Source of the DNA: JAIQFL01 sp035501495
GTDB lineage: Bacteria; Acidobacteriota; Terriglobia; Bryobacterales; Bryobacteraceae
NCBI GenBank assembly: GCA_035501495.1
Contig: DATJWB010000286.1
Location: forward strand, 68,627-132,626
DNA length: 64,000 nt
Reading direction: 5' to 3'
Shown here: in pieces, positions 1 to 8,483 of the stretch
How positions within the stretch are numbered: the stretch's first letter is position 1
How the letters are laid out: each line of letters starts with the position of its first letter
The notes under the pieces: generated by a model
What the model saw: only the letters and a program-made list of their open reading frames with translations
Database searches by the model: none
Told to the model about the DNA's origin: nothing
Program-made: the position numbers and the translations under genes

Positions 1-612
1 CCAACTGTCGAACACCTGGATGGCGCGCGCCCCCGCCGACACCTGCAAGTGGGCGAACGGCGCCAGCACGTCCACGATCTTGCCCATCAGGCGGCGCCAC
101 AGCGTCTCGTCGCTGTACATCAGCTTCTTGGTGCGCACGAAGTTGCGCGAGGCTCCGCCTTCGATCATGTAACTGGCCATGGTGAAAGGAGCGCCCACGA
201 ACCCGATCACCGGCACCTTGCCTGCCAGTGCGCGCACCACGTGCTGGATCGCCTGACCCACGTAGCCCAATTCGTCGGTGTTGGTGGTGGAAAGCGAATC
301 CACATCGTCGGAGCTGCGAACCGGGTTGTCGATAATCGGGCCCTCGCCGGCCGCATAGCGCAGCTTCAGGCCCATGGGTTCGATGGGCAGCAGGAGATCG
401 GCAAATATGATGGCGGCATCCACGTCCAGCAGTTCGACCGGCTGAAGTGTCACCGTGGCGGCGAGGTCCGGCCGCTTGCAGATCTCCAGAATGCCGTGTC
501 TTTCACGGATTTGCCGGTACTGCTTCATGTAGCGGCCGGCCTGCCGCATGAACCACACCGGTCTGACGTCGGTGGGCCGGCGCCGGCACGCATCTAAGAA
601 ACGGCTGCTCAT
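1..612 (-). CDS. hemE: Uroporphyrinogen decarboxylase (HemE), 3' end outside window
   Basis: This enzyme decarboxylates the four acetate side chains of uroporphyrinogen III to give coproporphyrinogen III in cytosolic haem synthesis. Translating the minus strand from the ATG at 612 gives an open 204-codon frame running off the window edge. It begins MSSRFLDACRR and continues with the family signature PVWFMRQAGRYMKQYR, then the segments DVDAAIIFADLL, GFVGAPFTMASYM and EGGASRNF. About 60% of the usual length (roughly 340 residues) is present. The start overlaps the apbE stop by an ATGA junction, so the two genes are probably cotranscribed and translationally coupled. No alternative identity is likely; only the C-terminal part cannot be judged. 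Confidence 0.95.
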   Translation of the reverse strand, partial: MSSRFLDACRRRPTDVRPVWFMRQAGRYMKQYRQIRERHGILEICKRPDLAATVTLQPVELLDVDAAIIFADLLLPIEPMGLKLRYAAGEGPIIDNPVRSSDDVDSLSTTNTDELGYVGQAIQHVVRALAGKVPVIGFVGAPFTMASYMIEGGASRNFVRTKKLMYSDETLWRRLMGKIVDVLAPFAHLQVSAGARAIQVFDSW

Positions 613-1586
613 TGGAGCCACGCGCATGGCTGATCCGTCCTGTCTTCGCAAAAGTACACGCGAAATTCCTTTGGCTTGTGCCTCGCCGCCCAGTGGCGGC
701 CATTCACGAAATACGGTTTGGCCCAGGCCTCGCTGTCAATGGTGCGCGGCGCGATCACCGAAACCGATACGCTGCCCTGCGCCGGGTAACCGGTTCTCGG
801 GTCCATGATATGGGCGTACGTGCGACCCTCCGCACGGAAGAATTTTTCGTAACTGCCCGAGGTAGACATCGACATGTCTTTCAGGAACACCTCGGCAGAG
901 GTCTTTTTGGGATCCCGCGGATCGCGGATGTCCACTCGCCAGCCCTGCGGCTCGTTGGGCGGCGCGCCCATGCCATAGATACTGCTTCCCGATCCCGCCA
1001 CCAGCGCGATTTCCACTCCGTTCCGCTTCAATATATCGACCATGCGGTCCACCGCGTAGCCTTTGCCGATGCCCCCCGGGTCAAGTTCCACCCCCGGACG
1101 ATCGAACCACACCGTCTGTGCCGCCCGATCGAGATGGATGTGCTGATATCCAACCTTGGTCAAAGCGGCCAACACCTCCGGCCGGTGCGGCAGGTGACCG
1201 CTACCTTTATAGAATCCCCACACCTTCATCAACGGGCCCACCGATATGTCAAAGGCCCCCTCGCTTTCCCGGCTGTACTCCACGCAAGCCGAGAGCAGAC
1301 TGAACAGCTCCGGCGACACCTTCATGGGCTTTTCAGCCGCGTGCCGGTTGACTTCGCTCCATTCGCTTTCGGGCTTGTAATTCGAAAGCAGATCGTCGAG
1401 CCGCCGCACCTCATCGAAGGCGGCATCGGCGGCAGCCTCCATCCGGATCCGGTCGTTTCCGTACAGGGCGATGGAATAAGTCGAGCCCATGGCGTCGGCG
1501 CTCTTCTCCAGACGCAGGAGCTCTCCCCCGTCCGCCCAAACGGCTCCCGGCAGGAACCAGACAATTGCAGCAAAGAGTCTTAACAC
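609..1586 (-). CDS. apbE: FAD:protein FMN transferase (ApbE family)
   Basis: ApbE proteins transfer FMN from FAD onto a threonine of exported or membrane flavoproteins, with Mg2+. The 325-residue product starts with a hydrophobic leader (LFAAIVWFLPGAVWA), so it is probably exported. It carries the family blocks DAMGSTYSIALY, FDISVGPLMKVWGF, ELDPGGIGKGYAVD and YAHIMDPRTGYPAQ. The called start is a GTG at 1586 with no strong ribosome binding site, so the exact N-terminus is uncertain. Its stop overlaps the hemE start (ATGA), placing it first in an apbE-hemE unit. Which flavoprotein it modifies is not visible here. Confidence 0.93.
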   Translation of the reverse strand: MLRLFAAIVWFLPGAVWADGGELLRLEKSADAMGSTYSIALYGNDRIRMEAAADAAFDEVRRLDDLLSNYKPESEWSEVNRHAAEKPMKVSPELFSLLSACVEYSRESEGAFDISVGPLMKVWGFYKGSGHLPHRPEVLAALTKVGYQHIHLDRAAQTVWFDRPGVELDPGGIGKGYAVDRMVDILKRNGVEIALVAGSGSSIYGMGAPPNEPQGWRVDIRDPRDPKKTSAEVFLKDMSMSTSGSYEKFFRAEGRTYAHIMDPRTGYPAQGSVSVSVIAPRTIDSEAWAKPYFVNGRHWAARHKPKEFRVYFCEDRTDQPCAWLQ

Positions 1587-1740
1587 ACACTTAAGCCGTT
1601 TATTCTCAACATCGGCTCAGATCCGCCAGCGGTTAGCCAAACCCTGCCGGCAACCGGGCATGACGGATGCGCGAAAAAGTCGCTAACCAGCATGATATCA
1701 ACACACTTATCGGTTTTGGCACGAAAATCGAGAAATATGT

Positions 1741-2295
1741 TTAAGACTGCTTGCTGGAGGCAGGAAGGTCGAAGATGGAGGCGACGGGTAGCGTGCCGAT
1801 CAGTGGTTCGGGCAAGGGAACGGACCTGGAATCGTCGTAGGTCACGGATTTCCCGTCGGTTCCGGTTACTTTGACGAGACGCTTTTTCTGATCAATGGTC
1901 CAGAACGCGATGCAGCCATTCGCGAGGCAGGTATTCTGGCGATCGAGGATCTCGGCCTTGGTGTTGCTGGGGGAGAGCACTTCGACGACCAGTTCGGGCG
2001 CACCAAAAAGATAGTCGCCCGCGTGGCGGGCGCGTTCCATGGTAACGAAAGCCACGTCAGCCTGCCAGCCCTCATACTCCGCCTCGGGGCGGAACGGGAA
2101 CTCAGTCATTACAAGACCTTTGCCGCGGGCCAGCGGCTTAAGCAAGTCTGCCAGCACATCTTGAACCATTGCGTGCAGAAATTTGCGAAACGGCATCAAG
2201 ACTACCTGGCCGTGATGCAGTTCATAACGGCCCCCAGGCGGATCCGGAAGCTTGTCAAACTCTTCGAACGTCACCAAACCGGTAACTGTGCTCAT
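1741..2295 (-). CDS. Uma2 family (DUF820) putative restriction-endonuclease-fold protein
   Basis: A 184-residue protein of the Uma2/DUF820 family, a PD-(D/E)XK-like nuclease fold common in cyanobacteria, actinobacteria and acidobacteria; its biological role is not settled. Family features are FEEFDKLPDPPGGRYELHHG at the N-terminus, then the candidate metal-binding core QADVAFVTMER followed by PELVVEVLSPSNTKAE and a conserved Asp/Glu-Lys stretch. The ATG at 2295 is preferred over the upstream GTG at 2310 because AGGA lies 5 bases before it. The gene sits between rbfA and apbE, where many bacteria have truB, so it looks like an accessory insertion behind the nusA operon. A second, broken Uma2 copy lies at 49363-49903. 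Confidence 0.85.
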   Translation of the reverse strand: MSTVTGLVTFEEFDKLPDPPGGRYELHHGQVVLMPFRKFLHAMVQDVLADLLKPLARGKGLVMTEFPFRPEAEYEGWQADVAFVTMERARHAGDYLFGAPELVVEVLSPSNTKAEILDRQNTCLANGCIAFWTIDQKKRLVKVTGTDGKSVTYDDSRSVPLPEPLIGTLPVASIFDLPASSKQS

Positions 2296-2331
2296 ACGAA
2301 TCCTACTCACCCTGATTTTACTACCGGGAGC

Positions 2332-2694
2332 TTAATTCTCCGTCCGGCTGCGAGACTTTCTGGCACGCTTCAGCAGGAAATCGATGCGGCTCTCCACGTC
2401 GGGATTCCGATCGTGCTCGAAATGCAGCTCCGGGACATGCCGCAGACTCAGACGGGCCGCCAGCTCGTGACGCAAATAATGCCGCGCATGTTCCAGGGCA
2501 TCGAGCGCCCGTTTCTGTTCGCGCTCATCGCCGCGGATTGCGACCCGGACGTTGGCATGCCGCCCGTCCGCGCTGACGTGCACTTCAGTCACCTCCACGG
2601 GCAGGAGCCGGGGATCGGCGGTTTCGAAACCGATGATCTCGACGAGTTCCTCGCGGACTGCCTCGGAGACCCGCAATGTGCGCCGTTCATCCAT
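2332..2694 (-). CDS. rbfA: 30S ribosome-binding factor A (RbfA)
   Basis: RbfA assists 16S rRNA 5' end maturation and late 30S assembly. The 120-residue product has the single KH-like domain with RVSEAVREELVEIIGFETADPR, VEVTEVHVSADGRHANVRV and the C-terminal block LRHVPELHFEHDRNPDVESRIDFLL. It is last in the rimP-nusA-infB-DUF503-rbfA order typical of bacteria. The start is ambiguous. The ATG at 2694 gives a standard N-terminus but has no Shine-Dalgarno. An in-frame GTG at 2739 has GAGG 6 bases upstream and would add 15 residues encoded by a GGGGCC-type simple repeat (2696-2729). The core assignment is secure; the start is not. Confidence 0.92.
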   Translation of the reverse strand: MDERRTLRVSEAVREELVEIIGFETADPRLLPVEVTEVHVSADGRHANVRVAIRGDEREQKRALDALEHARHYLRHELAARLSLRHVPELHFEHDRNPDVESRIDFLLKRARKSRSRTEN

Positions 2695-2695
2695 G

Positions 2696-2729
2696 ACGGG
2701 GGCCAGGGGCCAGGGGCCGGGGGCCGGGG
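2696..2729. repeat. Short tandem GGGGCC(A/G) repeat at the rbfA start
   Basis: About four degenerate copies of a 7-base GGGGCCA/GGGGCCG unit occupy the gap between the two possible rbfA starts. If the upstream GTG (2739) is used they are translated as a Pro/Gly/Ala-rich stub. Confidence 0.7.
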
Positions 2730-2772
2730 TAGTTTGCACTCGACCTCTGCCGGCTAATGCCAGGTAGTGTTT

Positions 2773-3060
2773 TCATGCCAGCCACTCCACGGTCGCTTCT
2801 ACGAGAGCGGGTCCCAGCAGAGCGGCAGCCTCGTCTTCGACGGAGCGCAGCACCTTCTCGGCATGCACATGGTCGGACGATACCGTGACCGCGGCGACCG
2901 CGGCCCTTTGCCAGAGATCCTGGTGATCGATTTCCGCCACCGCGACGTTGAACTTATTGCGCAGGCGATCCTGCAGACTCTTGATGGCATGCCGCTTGTC
3001 TTTGAGCGAATGCGAATTCTCGAGCCGCAGTTCCAGTGTCAGGACACCAACCGTCGCCAT
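2773..3060 (-). CDS. DUF503 family protein (YlxP-like)
   Basis: A 95-residue DUF503 protein. The family is encoded between infB and rbfA in many bacteria and in some has been linked to ribosome assembly. The sequence shows the typical MATVGVLTLELRLENSHSLKDKR start and the FNVAVAEIDHQDLWQRA segment. The ATG at 3060 is preferred over one at 3081 because GAGG lies 4 bases upstream and the earlier ATG would overlap infB. It is separated from the infB stop by only 4 bases, so it is part of the same transcript. Function beyond the family context is unknown. Confidence 0.88.
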   Translation of the reverse strand: MATVGVLTLELRLENSHSLKDKRHAIKSLQDRLRNKFNVAVAEIDHQDLWQRAAVAAVTVSSDHVHAEKVLRSVEDEAAALLGPALVEATVEWLA

Positions 3061-3064
3061 GTCC

Positions 3065-6000
3065 TCAAGCGAAAACCTCATTGGCGACGCGCTCGTTGGC
3101 GAAGGCTTCGATGATGTCGCCCTGTTTGACGTCCGAATAATTTTCGAGCGAGATGCCGCACTCCATACCTTGTTTGACCTCGCTGACGTCGTCTTTGAAG
3201 CGCCGCAGCGACCCGACCTTCCCGGTGTACACGACGACGTTATCGCGCAGCAGGCGCACTTCGGAGGAGCGGCCGATGGCGCCATCCAGAACCGCGCAAC
3301 CGGCCACGTTGCCGACCTTGGGAATGCGGAAGGTCTCGCGTACTTCGGCCTTACCCTTGTAGACTTCCTTGAATACCGGCGCCAGCAACCCGCTCATCGC
3401 GGCCTTGATCTCGTCGGTCAGGTTGTAAATGATGGTGTGCAGCCGGATATCCACCTTCTCCTGCTCCGCCAACGCGGCGGCGTTGCGCTCCGGACGCACG
3501 TTGAATCCCACGATGATGGCGTTCGACGCCGACGCCAGCAGAACATCGCTCTCGTTGATAGCGCCGACGCCCGAGTGAATCACCCGGACTTTCACCTTGT
3601 CGTTGGAGAGCTTCTGCAAGGTCTCCGTGAGCACCTCGGCAGAGCCGCCCACGTCGGTCTTGATGATGATGGGCAGTTCCTTGACTTCGCCGGCCTGCAT
3701 CTGCTGGTGCAGTTGCTCAAGCGTCAGGCGGCTGGACTTCGCGAGCGCGGCTTCGCGCGCCTTCTGGTCGCGGAAATTGACGATCTGCTTGGCCTTGGCA
3801 GTGTCGGTGACCACCTGGAAGTCGTCCCCCGCTTCCGGCAGAGACTCCAGTCCCAGGACTTCGACGGGCATCGAAGGCTCCGCCTTGCGAACCTGGGCGC
3901 CACGGTCGTTCTGCATGGCCCGGACCTTGCCGAAGACCGCGCCGCAAATGAAGAAATCGCCCACGTGCAGCGTGCCGTTGCGCACCAGCACCGTAGCCAC
4001 CGGACCGCGTCCGCGATCCAACTGCGCCTCGATCACGGTTCCCATCGCGGGTCGGCTCGGATTCGCCTTGAGGTCCTGCAGGTCCGCCACCAGGAGGATC
4101 ATTTCCAGCAGCAGATCGAGGTTCTGTTGGGTCCTGGCGGAAACCGGCACCATGACGGTGTCGCCGCCCCAGTCCTCGGGCAGCAGCCCACGGTCGGAGA
4201 GTTGCTGCTTGATGCGCTCCGGTTGGGCGTCCGCCTTGTCGATTTTGTTGATGGCCACGATGATCGGCACCTTGGCGGCGCGGGCGTGATCGATAGCCTC
4301 GAGCGTCTGGGGCATGACGCCGTCATCCGCGGCCACGACCAGCACTACGATATCGGTGACCTTGGCCCCGCGGGCACGCATACGCGTGAAGGCTTCGTGG
4401 CCGGGGGTATCGATGAAAACGATTTTGCGCCCCTTCATTTCCACATAGTAGGCGCCGATGTGCTGAGTGATGCCGCCTGCTTCACGCGCCGCCACATTGG
4501 CCGTGCGAATCGCATCGAGCAGCGACGTTTTGCCGTGATCGACATGGCCCATGATGGTGACCACGGGAGCGCGCTTCACCAGGTCTTTGGTGTCCTCGGC
4601 TTCTTCCACCGCCTGCATGGCTTCTTCTTCGTAGCTCACGGTGGAGGTGGAGGCGCCGAACTCACGCGAAACTTCGGTGGCGAGATTGGAATCGAGCGTC
4701 TGGTTGATGGTGGCGAAGATGCCGCGATCGAGCAATTTCTTGATCACCAGGTTGGCCTTCACGTCGAGCTTTTCGGACAATTCCTTCACCGTGATGCCTT
4801 CGGAGATGGTGATTTCGCGATTGATGGCCGGCGGGCCCGATTCCACGTGGCGGCGTGTAGGCCGCAGGATCTTCTCTTCTTCCACCCGTTCCCGCGGTTG
4901 CGGACGTGCCGGGCGCTTATCTCCGGGACGGCCACGTTGTGTTTCTACCGGTGGTGGCGCCAGTCCGGGCTCCAGCCTTGTCCGGGTTGTGGGATGCGGA
5001 CCACGCGGGCCGCCCGGGGAGGGACGGCTGGGAGTGGGGAGCCCGGGACGGACACCCTGCTTGGCGACGAGAGGTTGGCCCGGACGGATCGGTCCCCGAT
5101 AAATCGGCTGGCCCGGAACCGGCGGAGTAGTCGCCGGCTTGGGGATGCCCGGACGCGGGGCGGCGGGTTGCGCCGGCATGGCTGGCCGGGGAGCGCCCAG
5201 TTTGGCAGCAAGATCGGGACGCGGTGGCACGACGGGCCGGGCCGCCGGCTGGCCGGCCAAGGGACGCGACTGCGGCTGGCCGGGTGCATGCGCCGCCGGC
5301 GACGAGGATTGCGGCGCAGGCGAGGCGGATCCGGTTGCGGATCGCTGCGCTTCCCGGGCACCTTCCCGCAGCGTGCTTCCCGGTTGCTGGCGCTGTACGA
5401 TATTCGGACGTTGAGTCAGTGGCGCGGCAGTTCCGGGCCCAGGGCGCCCGGGCTCGGCTGAGGGTGGAAACGGTTGCCGGGGGCCGGATAGAACCTGTCC
5501 CGGTTTGGGCGGTCCCACAGTTGCGCCCGGGATCGGCTTGGGCGCCGCCGGAATGGGACGGCCCGGAGCGATCACGGCTGGCGGTGGAGCCGGTCCATGC
5601 TGCGGGACGGTGGAAGGCGAGGACGCCGGACGTTGACCAGTCGGCTGAGATGGCTGCGGGGCGGCCGCTGCCGCGGGCGGCGTCGAGACCGGCGGCTTCG
5701 GCGCTTCCGGCCGGCGGACTTCCGTCCGCGGAGCTTCCTTGGCCGGCTCGGGGCGAGGCGCAGCGTGGCCCAGAACCGGAGGATGGAGGGGCCGTCCCGC
5801 CAGAGGCGGCCGGATCGGCGACGAAGGCGTCTGGGCCGGAGCGGTCGGGGGAATCTCTACAGGCATGGATGGTGCCGGAACGAAATCTTCTTCGAGAACG
5901 GGCTTCACGGCTTCGGCAGCGGGGCGTTCGGGATGAGGCTGCGGCCGCGTCACCGAAGGCCCGGCGAGATCTTCGTCGTCTTCTCCGCCCGGATGCTCCG

Positions 6001-6205
6001 CGACAGCGACCGAGCTTTCGTGTGTCTCAGCCGCTTCCGGAACGTCGAATCCGTAATGGCGGCGCAGTTTGATGGCCACGTCTTCATCGATTGAGCTGGA
6101 GTGCGTCTTTTTCTCCTGCACGCCCAGTTCGGGGAGCAGCTCCAGAATTTCGTGAGCTTTGACTTCCAGCTCCCTCGCCAGCTCGTTGATCCGAATCTTC
6201 TTCAT
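3065..6205 (-). CDS. infB: Translation initiation factor IF-2
   Basis: IF-2 is the GTPase that places initiator fMet-tRNA on the 30S subunit and promotes subunit joining. The 1046-residue product has an N-terminal IF2_N helix bundle (KKIRINELARELEVKAHEIL), then about 350 residues of Pro/Ala/Arg-rich linker (roughly residues 80-450), and a second IF2_N module (ITVKELSEKLDVKANLVIKK). The G domain starts near residue 545 with GHVDHGKTSLLDAIR (G1), DTPGHEAF (G3) and NKIDK (G4), followed by the beta-barrel, IF2 core and C-terminal domains. The long disordered linker makes it larger than the roughly 890-residue E. coli protein but is common in high-GC lineages. A very long opposite-strand frame over it is a composition artefact. 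Confidence 0.97.
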   Translation of the reverse strand: MKKIRINELARELEVKAHEILELLPELGVQEKKTHSSSIDEDVAIKLRRHYGFDVPEAAETHESSVAVAEHPGGEDDEDLAGPSVTRPQPHPERPAAEAVKPVLEEDFVPAPSMPVEIPPTAPAQTPSSPIRPPLAGRPLHPPVLGHAAPRPEPAKEAPRTEVRRPEAPKPPVSTPPAAAAAPQPSQPTGQRPASSPSTVPQHGPAPPPAVIAPGRPIPAAPKPIPGATVGPPKPGQVLSGPRQPFPPSAEPGRPGPGTAAPLTQRPNIVQRQQPGSTLREGAREAQRSATGSASPAPQSSSPAAHAPGQPQSRPLAGQPAARPVVPPRPDLAAKLGAPRPAMPAQPAAPRPGIPKPATTPPVPGQPIYRGPIRPGQPLVAKQGVRPGLPTPSRPSPGGPRGPHPTTRTRLEPGLAPPPVETQRGRPGDKRPARPQPRERVEEEKILRPTRRHVESGPPAINREITISEGITVKELSEKLDVKANLVIKKLLDRGIFATINQTLDSNLATEVSREFGASTSTVSYEEEAMQAVEEAEDTKDLVKRAPVVTIMGHVDHGKTSLLDAIRTANVAAREAGGITQHIGAYYVEMKGRKIVFIDTPGHEAFTRMRARGAKVTDIVVLVVAADDGVMPQTLEAIDHARAAKVPIIVAINKIDKADAQPERIKQQLSDRGLLPEDWGGDTVMVPVSARTQQNLDLLLEMILLVADLQDLKANPSRPAMGTVIEAQLDRGRGPVATVLVRNGTLHVGDFFICGAVFGKVRAMQNDRGAQVRKAEPSMPVEVLGLESLPEAGDDFQVVTDTAKAKQIVNFRDQKAREAALAKSSRLTLEQLHQQMQAGEVKELPIIIKTDVGGSAEVLTETLQKLSNDKVKVRVIHSGVGAINESDVLLASASNAIIVGFNVRPERNAAALAEQEKVDIRLHTIIYNLTDEIKAAMSGLLAPVFKEVYKGKAEVRETFRIPKVGNVAGCAVLDGAIGRSSEVRLLRDNVVVYTGKVGSLRRFKDDVSEVKQGMECGISLENYSDVKQGDIIEAFANERVANEVFA

Positions 6206-6300
6206 AGATAAAACGATCGACTTCCAACTGCCGCGGCATACCTAACGGCCGCTATTTGGGCCTGCCCCCCTCCGGACCCGTGCCATATGGACCCGCACCA

Positions 6301-7863
6301 TCAGACTGTTTGTGAGTGGGAACCCGCGTCCTCTATGGTACCAAACTGTTCCGCTTCCTCTGCGGAGCCGCCACGCTGCTCCTCATGCTCACCGGGACCT
6401 TCGGAATTCTGATCAACCGCGGCGGCAGCGGCGTTCTCTTCGTGCTCCTCCGGCGGTTCCTCGGCCGCGACCGCCTCTTCCGCTTCCGGCTCGGCGGCGG
6501 CGATTTCCGAAACGCCCGCCACATCCTCGTGAGCACCCGCCGGGCTGTCCTCGAACTGACTGTAATACGCGTTGACGGCCGCCTGGATTTGCTCCACGTT
6601 CAGATCTCCAATCCCTTGGATCTCCTCGAGCTGTTCGGGCGTCATGTTGCCGAGTTTCTCGATGGTGCCCACGCCCGCATCCAGCAGGCGGTCGGCGACC
6701 TTTTCCGGAAGGCCATATTCGATGAGCACCGAAACCGGCGCGCCGGGCGCAACCAGCGCGGCCATGGCGGATTCCACTTCCTGACGCTTTTCCTCTTCGC
6801 TCTTGATGTCGATCTTCCAGCCCAGAAGCTTGGCCGCGAGCCGCACGTTCTGGCCTTTCTTGCCAATGGCGAGAGAGAGCTGCGAGTCGTCTACGATTAC
6901 CTCCATGTGCTTTTCGGCGCCATCGAGAACGGTGATGCGGCTGACCTTCGCGGGGCTCAATGCGTGCGTGGCGAAGACCACCGGATCTTCCGAGTACTCG
7001 ATGATATCGATTTTCTCTCCACGCAATTCGCGGATGATGGACTGCACGCGCATGCCTTTCATTCCGACGCACGCGCCCACGCTATCCACGTCGCGATCGC
7101 GGCTTTGCACGGCGATCTTGGTACGTTCGCCGGCCTCGCGCGCACAACCGCGGATCGACACCGTGCCGTCGTAGATCTCCGGAACTTCCTGCTCGAAGAG
7201 ACGCATCACCAGCTCCGGCGCGGCTCGCGATACCAGCACGCCCGGCCCTTTGCTCGATTTGTCCACCAGCTTGATGACGCAGCGAACGCGGTCTCCGACG
7301 CTGTACCCTTCCAGCCGCGACTGTTCTTTCTTGGGGAGCTTGGCTTCCGTTTTTCCGAGATCGAGGATGTAGTCCGGCCCCTCGACGCGCTTGATCGTAC
7401 AATTCACCAGTTCGCCGGTGCGGCCGGAGTACTCGTTGAACACGGTCTCGCGCTCCGCCTCGCGGACCTTCTGAAAGATCACCTGCTTGGCGGTTTGCGC
7501 CGAGATCCGCCCCAACGCGTCGGTGTTCTTGGTGATGCGGACTTCGGAGCCGACTTCAGCATCGGGGCTGATGCGCCGCGCTTCGGTAAGTGTGATTTCG
7601 TGAGCCGGATCGGCGACCGCCTCCACCACCTTCTTCACCGCGTAGAGATGAATCGCGCCGGTCTTCGGATCCATGTCCGCCACGTAATCTTCATTCGTGC
7701 GGTAGTGTTTCCGGGCGGCGATCAACATGGCGTCCTTGACTGCGTCCAGGACGATCTGCGGATCGATACCCTTTTCCTTGCTTAGAATCTCGATGGACTG
7801 AAAAATCGTTTCCAAAGTGCCCTCGTTGTAGCGATGAATTTTCTTTGCCGGCGGGACTACCAC
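6301..7863 (-). CDS. nusA: Transcription termination/antitermination factor NusA
   Basis: NusA binds RNA polymerase and nascent RNA and modulates pausing, intrinsic termination and antitermination. The protein has the N-terminal RNAP-binding domain (SKEKGIDPQIVLDAVKDAML), an S1 domain (residues about 150-220), and KH1/KH2 with AVQSRDRDVDSVGACVGMKG and LAIGKKGQNVRLAAKL. A C-terminal helix-hairpin-helix segment (LLDAGVGTIEKLGNMTPEQL) is followed by an acidic Glu/Ala-rich tail of about 80 residues. The outer start is a GTG at 7863 overlapping the rimP stop. An in-frame TTG at 7815 has GAGGG 4 bases upstream and gives a canonical N-terminus (LETIFQSIEILSKEKG), so it may be the real start. Confidence 0.96.
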   Translation of the reverse strand: MVVPPAKKIHRYNEGTLETIFQSIEILSKEKGIDPQIVLDAVKDAMLIAARKHYRTNEDYVADMDPKTGAIHLYAVKKVVEAVADPAHEITLTEARRISPDAEVGSEVRITKNTDALGRISAQTAKQVIFQKVREAERETVFNEYSGRTGELVNCTIKRVEGPDYILDLGKTEAKLPKKEQSRLEGYSVGDRVRCVIKLVDKSSKGPGVLVSRAAPELVMRLFEQEVPEIYDGTVSIRGCAREAGERTKIAVQSRDRDVDSVGACVGMKGMRVQSIIRELRGEKIDIIEYSEDPVVFATHALSPAKVSRITVLDGAEKHMEVIVDDSQLSLAIGKKGQNVRLAAKLLGWKIDIKSEEEKRQEVESAMAALVAPGAPVSVLIEYGLPEKVADRLLDAGVGTIEKLGNMTPEQLEEIQGIGDLNVEQIQAAVNAYYSQFEDSPAGAHEDVAGVSEIAAAEPEAEEAVAAEEPPEEHEENAAAAAVDQNSEGPGEHEEQRGGSAEEAEQFGTIEDAGSHSQTV

Positions 7864-8321
7864 TCGAACTTCAGATTGGCTTTCTGTACCTGATGAAAAG
7901 GAAATCTCACGGTCTTCCCCGCTTCCATTTCAAGCGCGATATCGCCGTCCGCGAATCCGGCGAGGCGCCCTTCCCAATTACGCCGACCTTCCACGGCGTC
8001 CCGCAAGGTAATCCGGACTTTCTTGCCTTGAAACCGTTGGTAATCCTGAGGCTTGACGAGTCTCCGTTCGACACCGGGAGAACTGACTTCGAGCGTGTAG
8101 CGGCCGCCCGGTACCACATCCTCCACATCCAGAATCGTTCCTACCTGCTGCGAAACCAGTTCGCAATCGGCGTGCGTGACGCCCGCCGGCTTGTCGATCG
8201 AAATGCGGACCAGCCGGTTCCCGCCGCCGCCCTTGACTTCGACCTCGACCAGTTCGAGGCCTTCCGAGTCAGTCACCCGCTGCGCGATCTCTTCGATTTT
8301 GGACGCTACTGCTTCCCGCAT
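7857..8321 (-). CDS. rimP: Ribosome maturation factor RimP
   Basis: RimP is needed for 30S subunit maturation, acting early around S12 incorporation. From the ATG at 8321 the product is 154 residues, the usual length, with EIAQRVTDSEGLELVEVEVK, RISIDKPAGVTHADCELVSQQ and YTLEVSSPGVERRLVKPQDYQRF, all family signatures. A longer frame starting at 8384 would translate through the leader hairpin and is unlikely. It opens the rimP-nusA-infB-DUF503-rbfA operon and its stop overlaps the nusA GTG. A promoter-like -10 (8394-8399) and a terminator-type hairpin (8346-8368) lie just upstream. Confidence 0.94.
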   Translation of the reverse strand: MREAVASKIEEIAQRVTDSEGLELVEVEVKGGGGNRLVRISIDKPAGVTHADCELVSQQVGTILDVEDVVPGGRYTLEVSSPGVERRLVKPQDYQRFQGKKVRITLRDAVEGRRNWEGRLAGFADGDIALEMEAGKTVRFPFHQVQKANLKFEW

Positions 8322-8345
8322 CGTTCCAAACTGTGTCAAATCCAA

Positions 8346-8368
8346 CAAAAAAGTGGGCTTGCGCCCAC
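8346..8368 (-). terminator. Intrinsic-terminator hairpin in the rimP leader (candidate attenuator)
   Basis: On the minus strand a perfect 6-bp stem GTGGGC/GCCCAC with a 4-base loop is followed immediately by six T residues. It ends about 25 bases before the rimP ATG. There is no room for a promoter between it and rimP, so it must lie inside the operon leader. That suggests transcription attenuation, possibly NusA-dependent, of the operon encoding NusA. Confidence 0.7.
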
Positions 8369-8393
8369 TCAGCCGGCTCGACACTCAAGCTCT

Positions 8394-8399
8394 ATTGTA
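8394..8399 (-). promoter_or_regulatory. Candidate -10 box for the rimP-nusA-infB operon
   Basis: TACAAT on the minus strand (5 of 6 matches to the sigma-70 -10 consensus), with a poor, over-spaced TTGTAC 20 bases upstream. It would start transcription near 8387, upstream of the leader hairpin. The assignment rests mainly on position and the -10 match. Confidence 0.4.
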
Positions 8400-8439
8400 G
8401 CGTGTTTGGGGCCGAATGGGTACAACACCGCCCTCGAAA

Positions 8440-8483
8440 GAAAAAAGGCGGGCGCAGTTACGCTGATGACTGCCACCCGCCGC
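8440..8483 (-). terminator. Strong intrinsic terminator downstream of the receiver gene
   Basis: On the minus strand an interrupted stem pairs GGCGGG and GCAGT with ACTGC and CCCGCC (single-base bulges) around a roughly 10-base loop, then runs into six T residues. It lies about 150 bases after the stop of the receiver gene (8633) and before the rimP promoter. It probably ends that upstream transcript and insulates the translation operon. Confidence 0.75.

Noticed and set aside
2948..5461. An 837-codon plus-strand frame opposite infB
   Set aside because: High-GC codon bias of infB creates the open antisense frame; the translation is His/Arg/Asp-rich with no motifs.
8353..8368. Hairpin upstream of rimP as a metabolite riboswitch
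   Set aside because: The stem is short and simple with a T tract and no conserved aptamer core; an intrinsic terminator/attenuator explains it.
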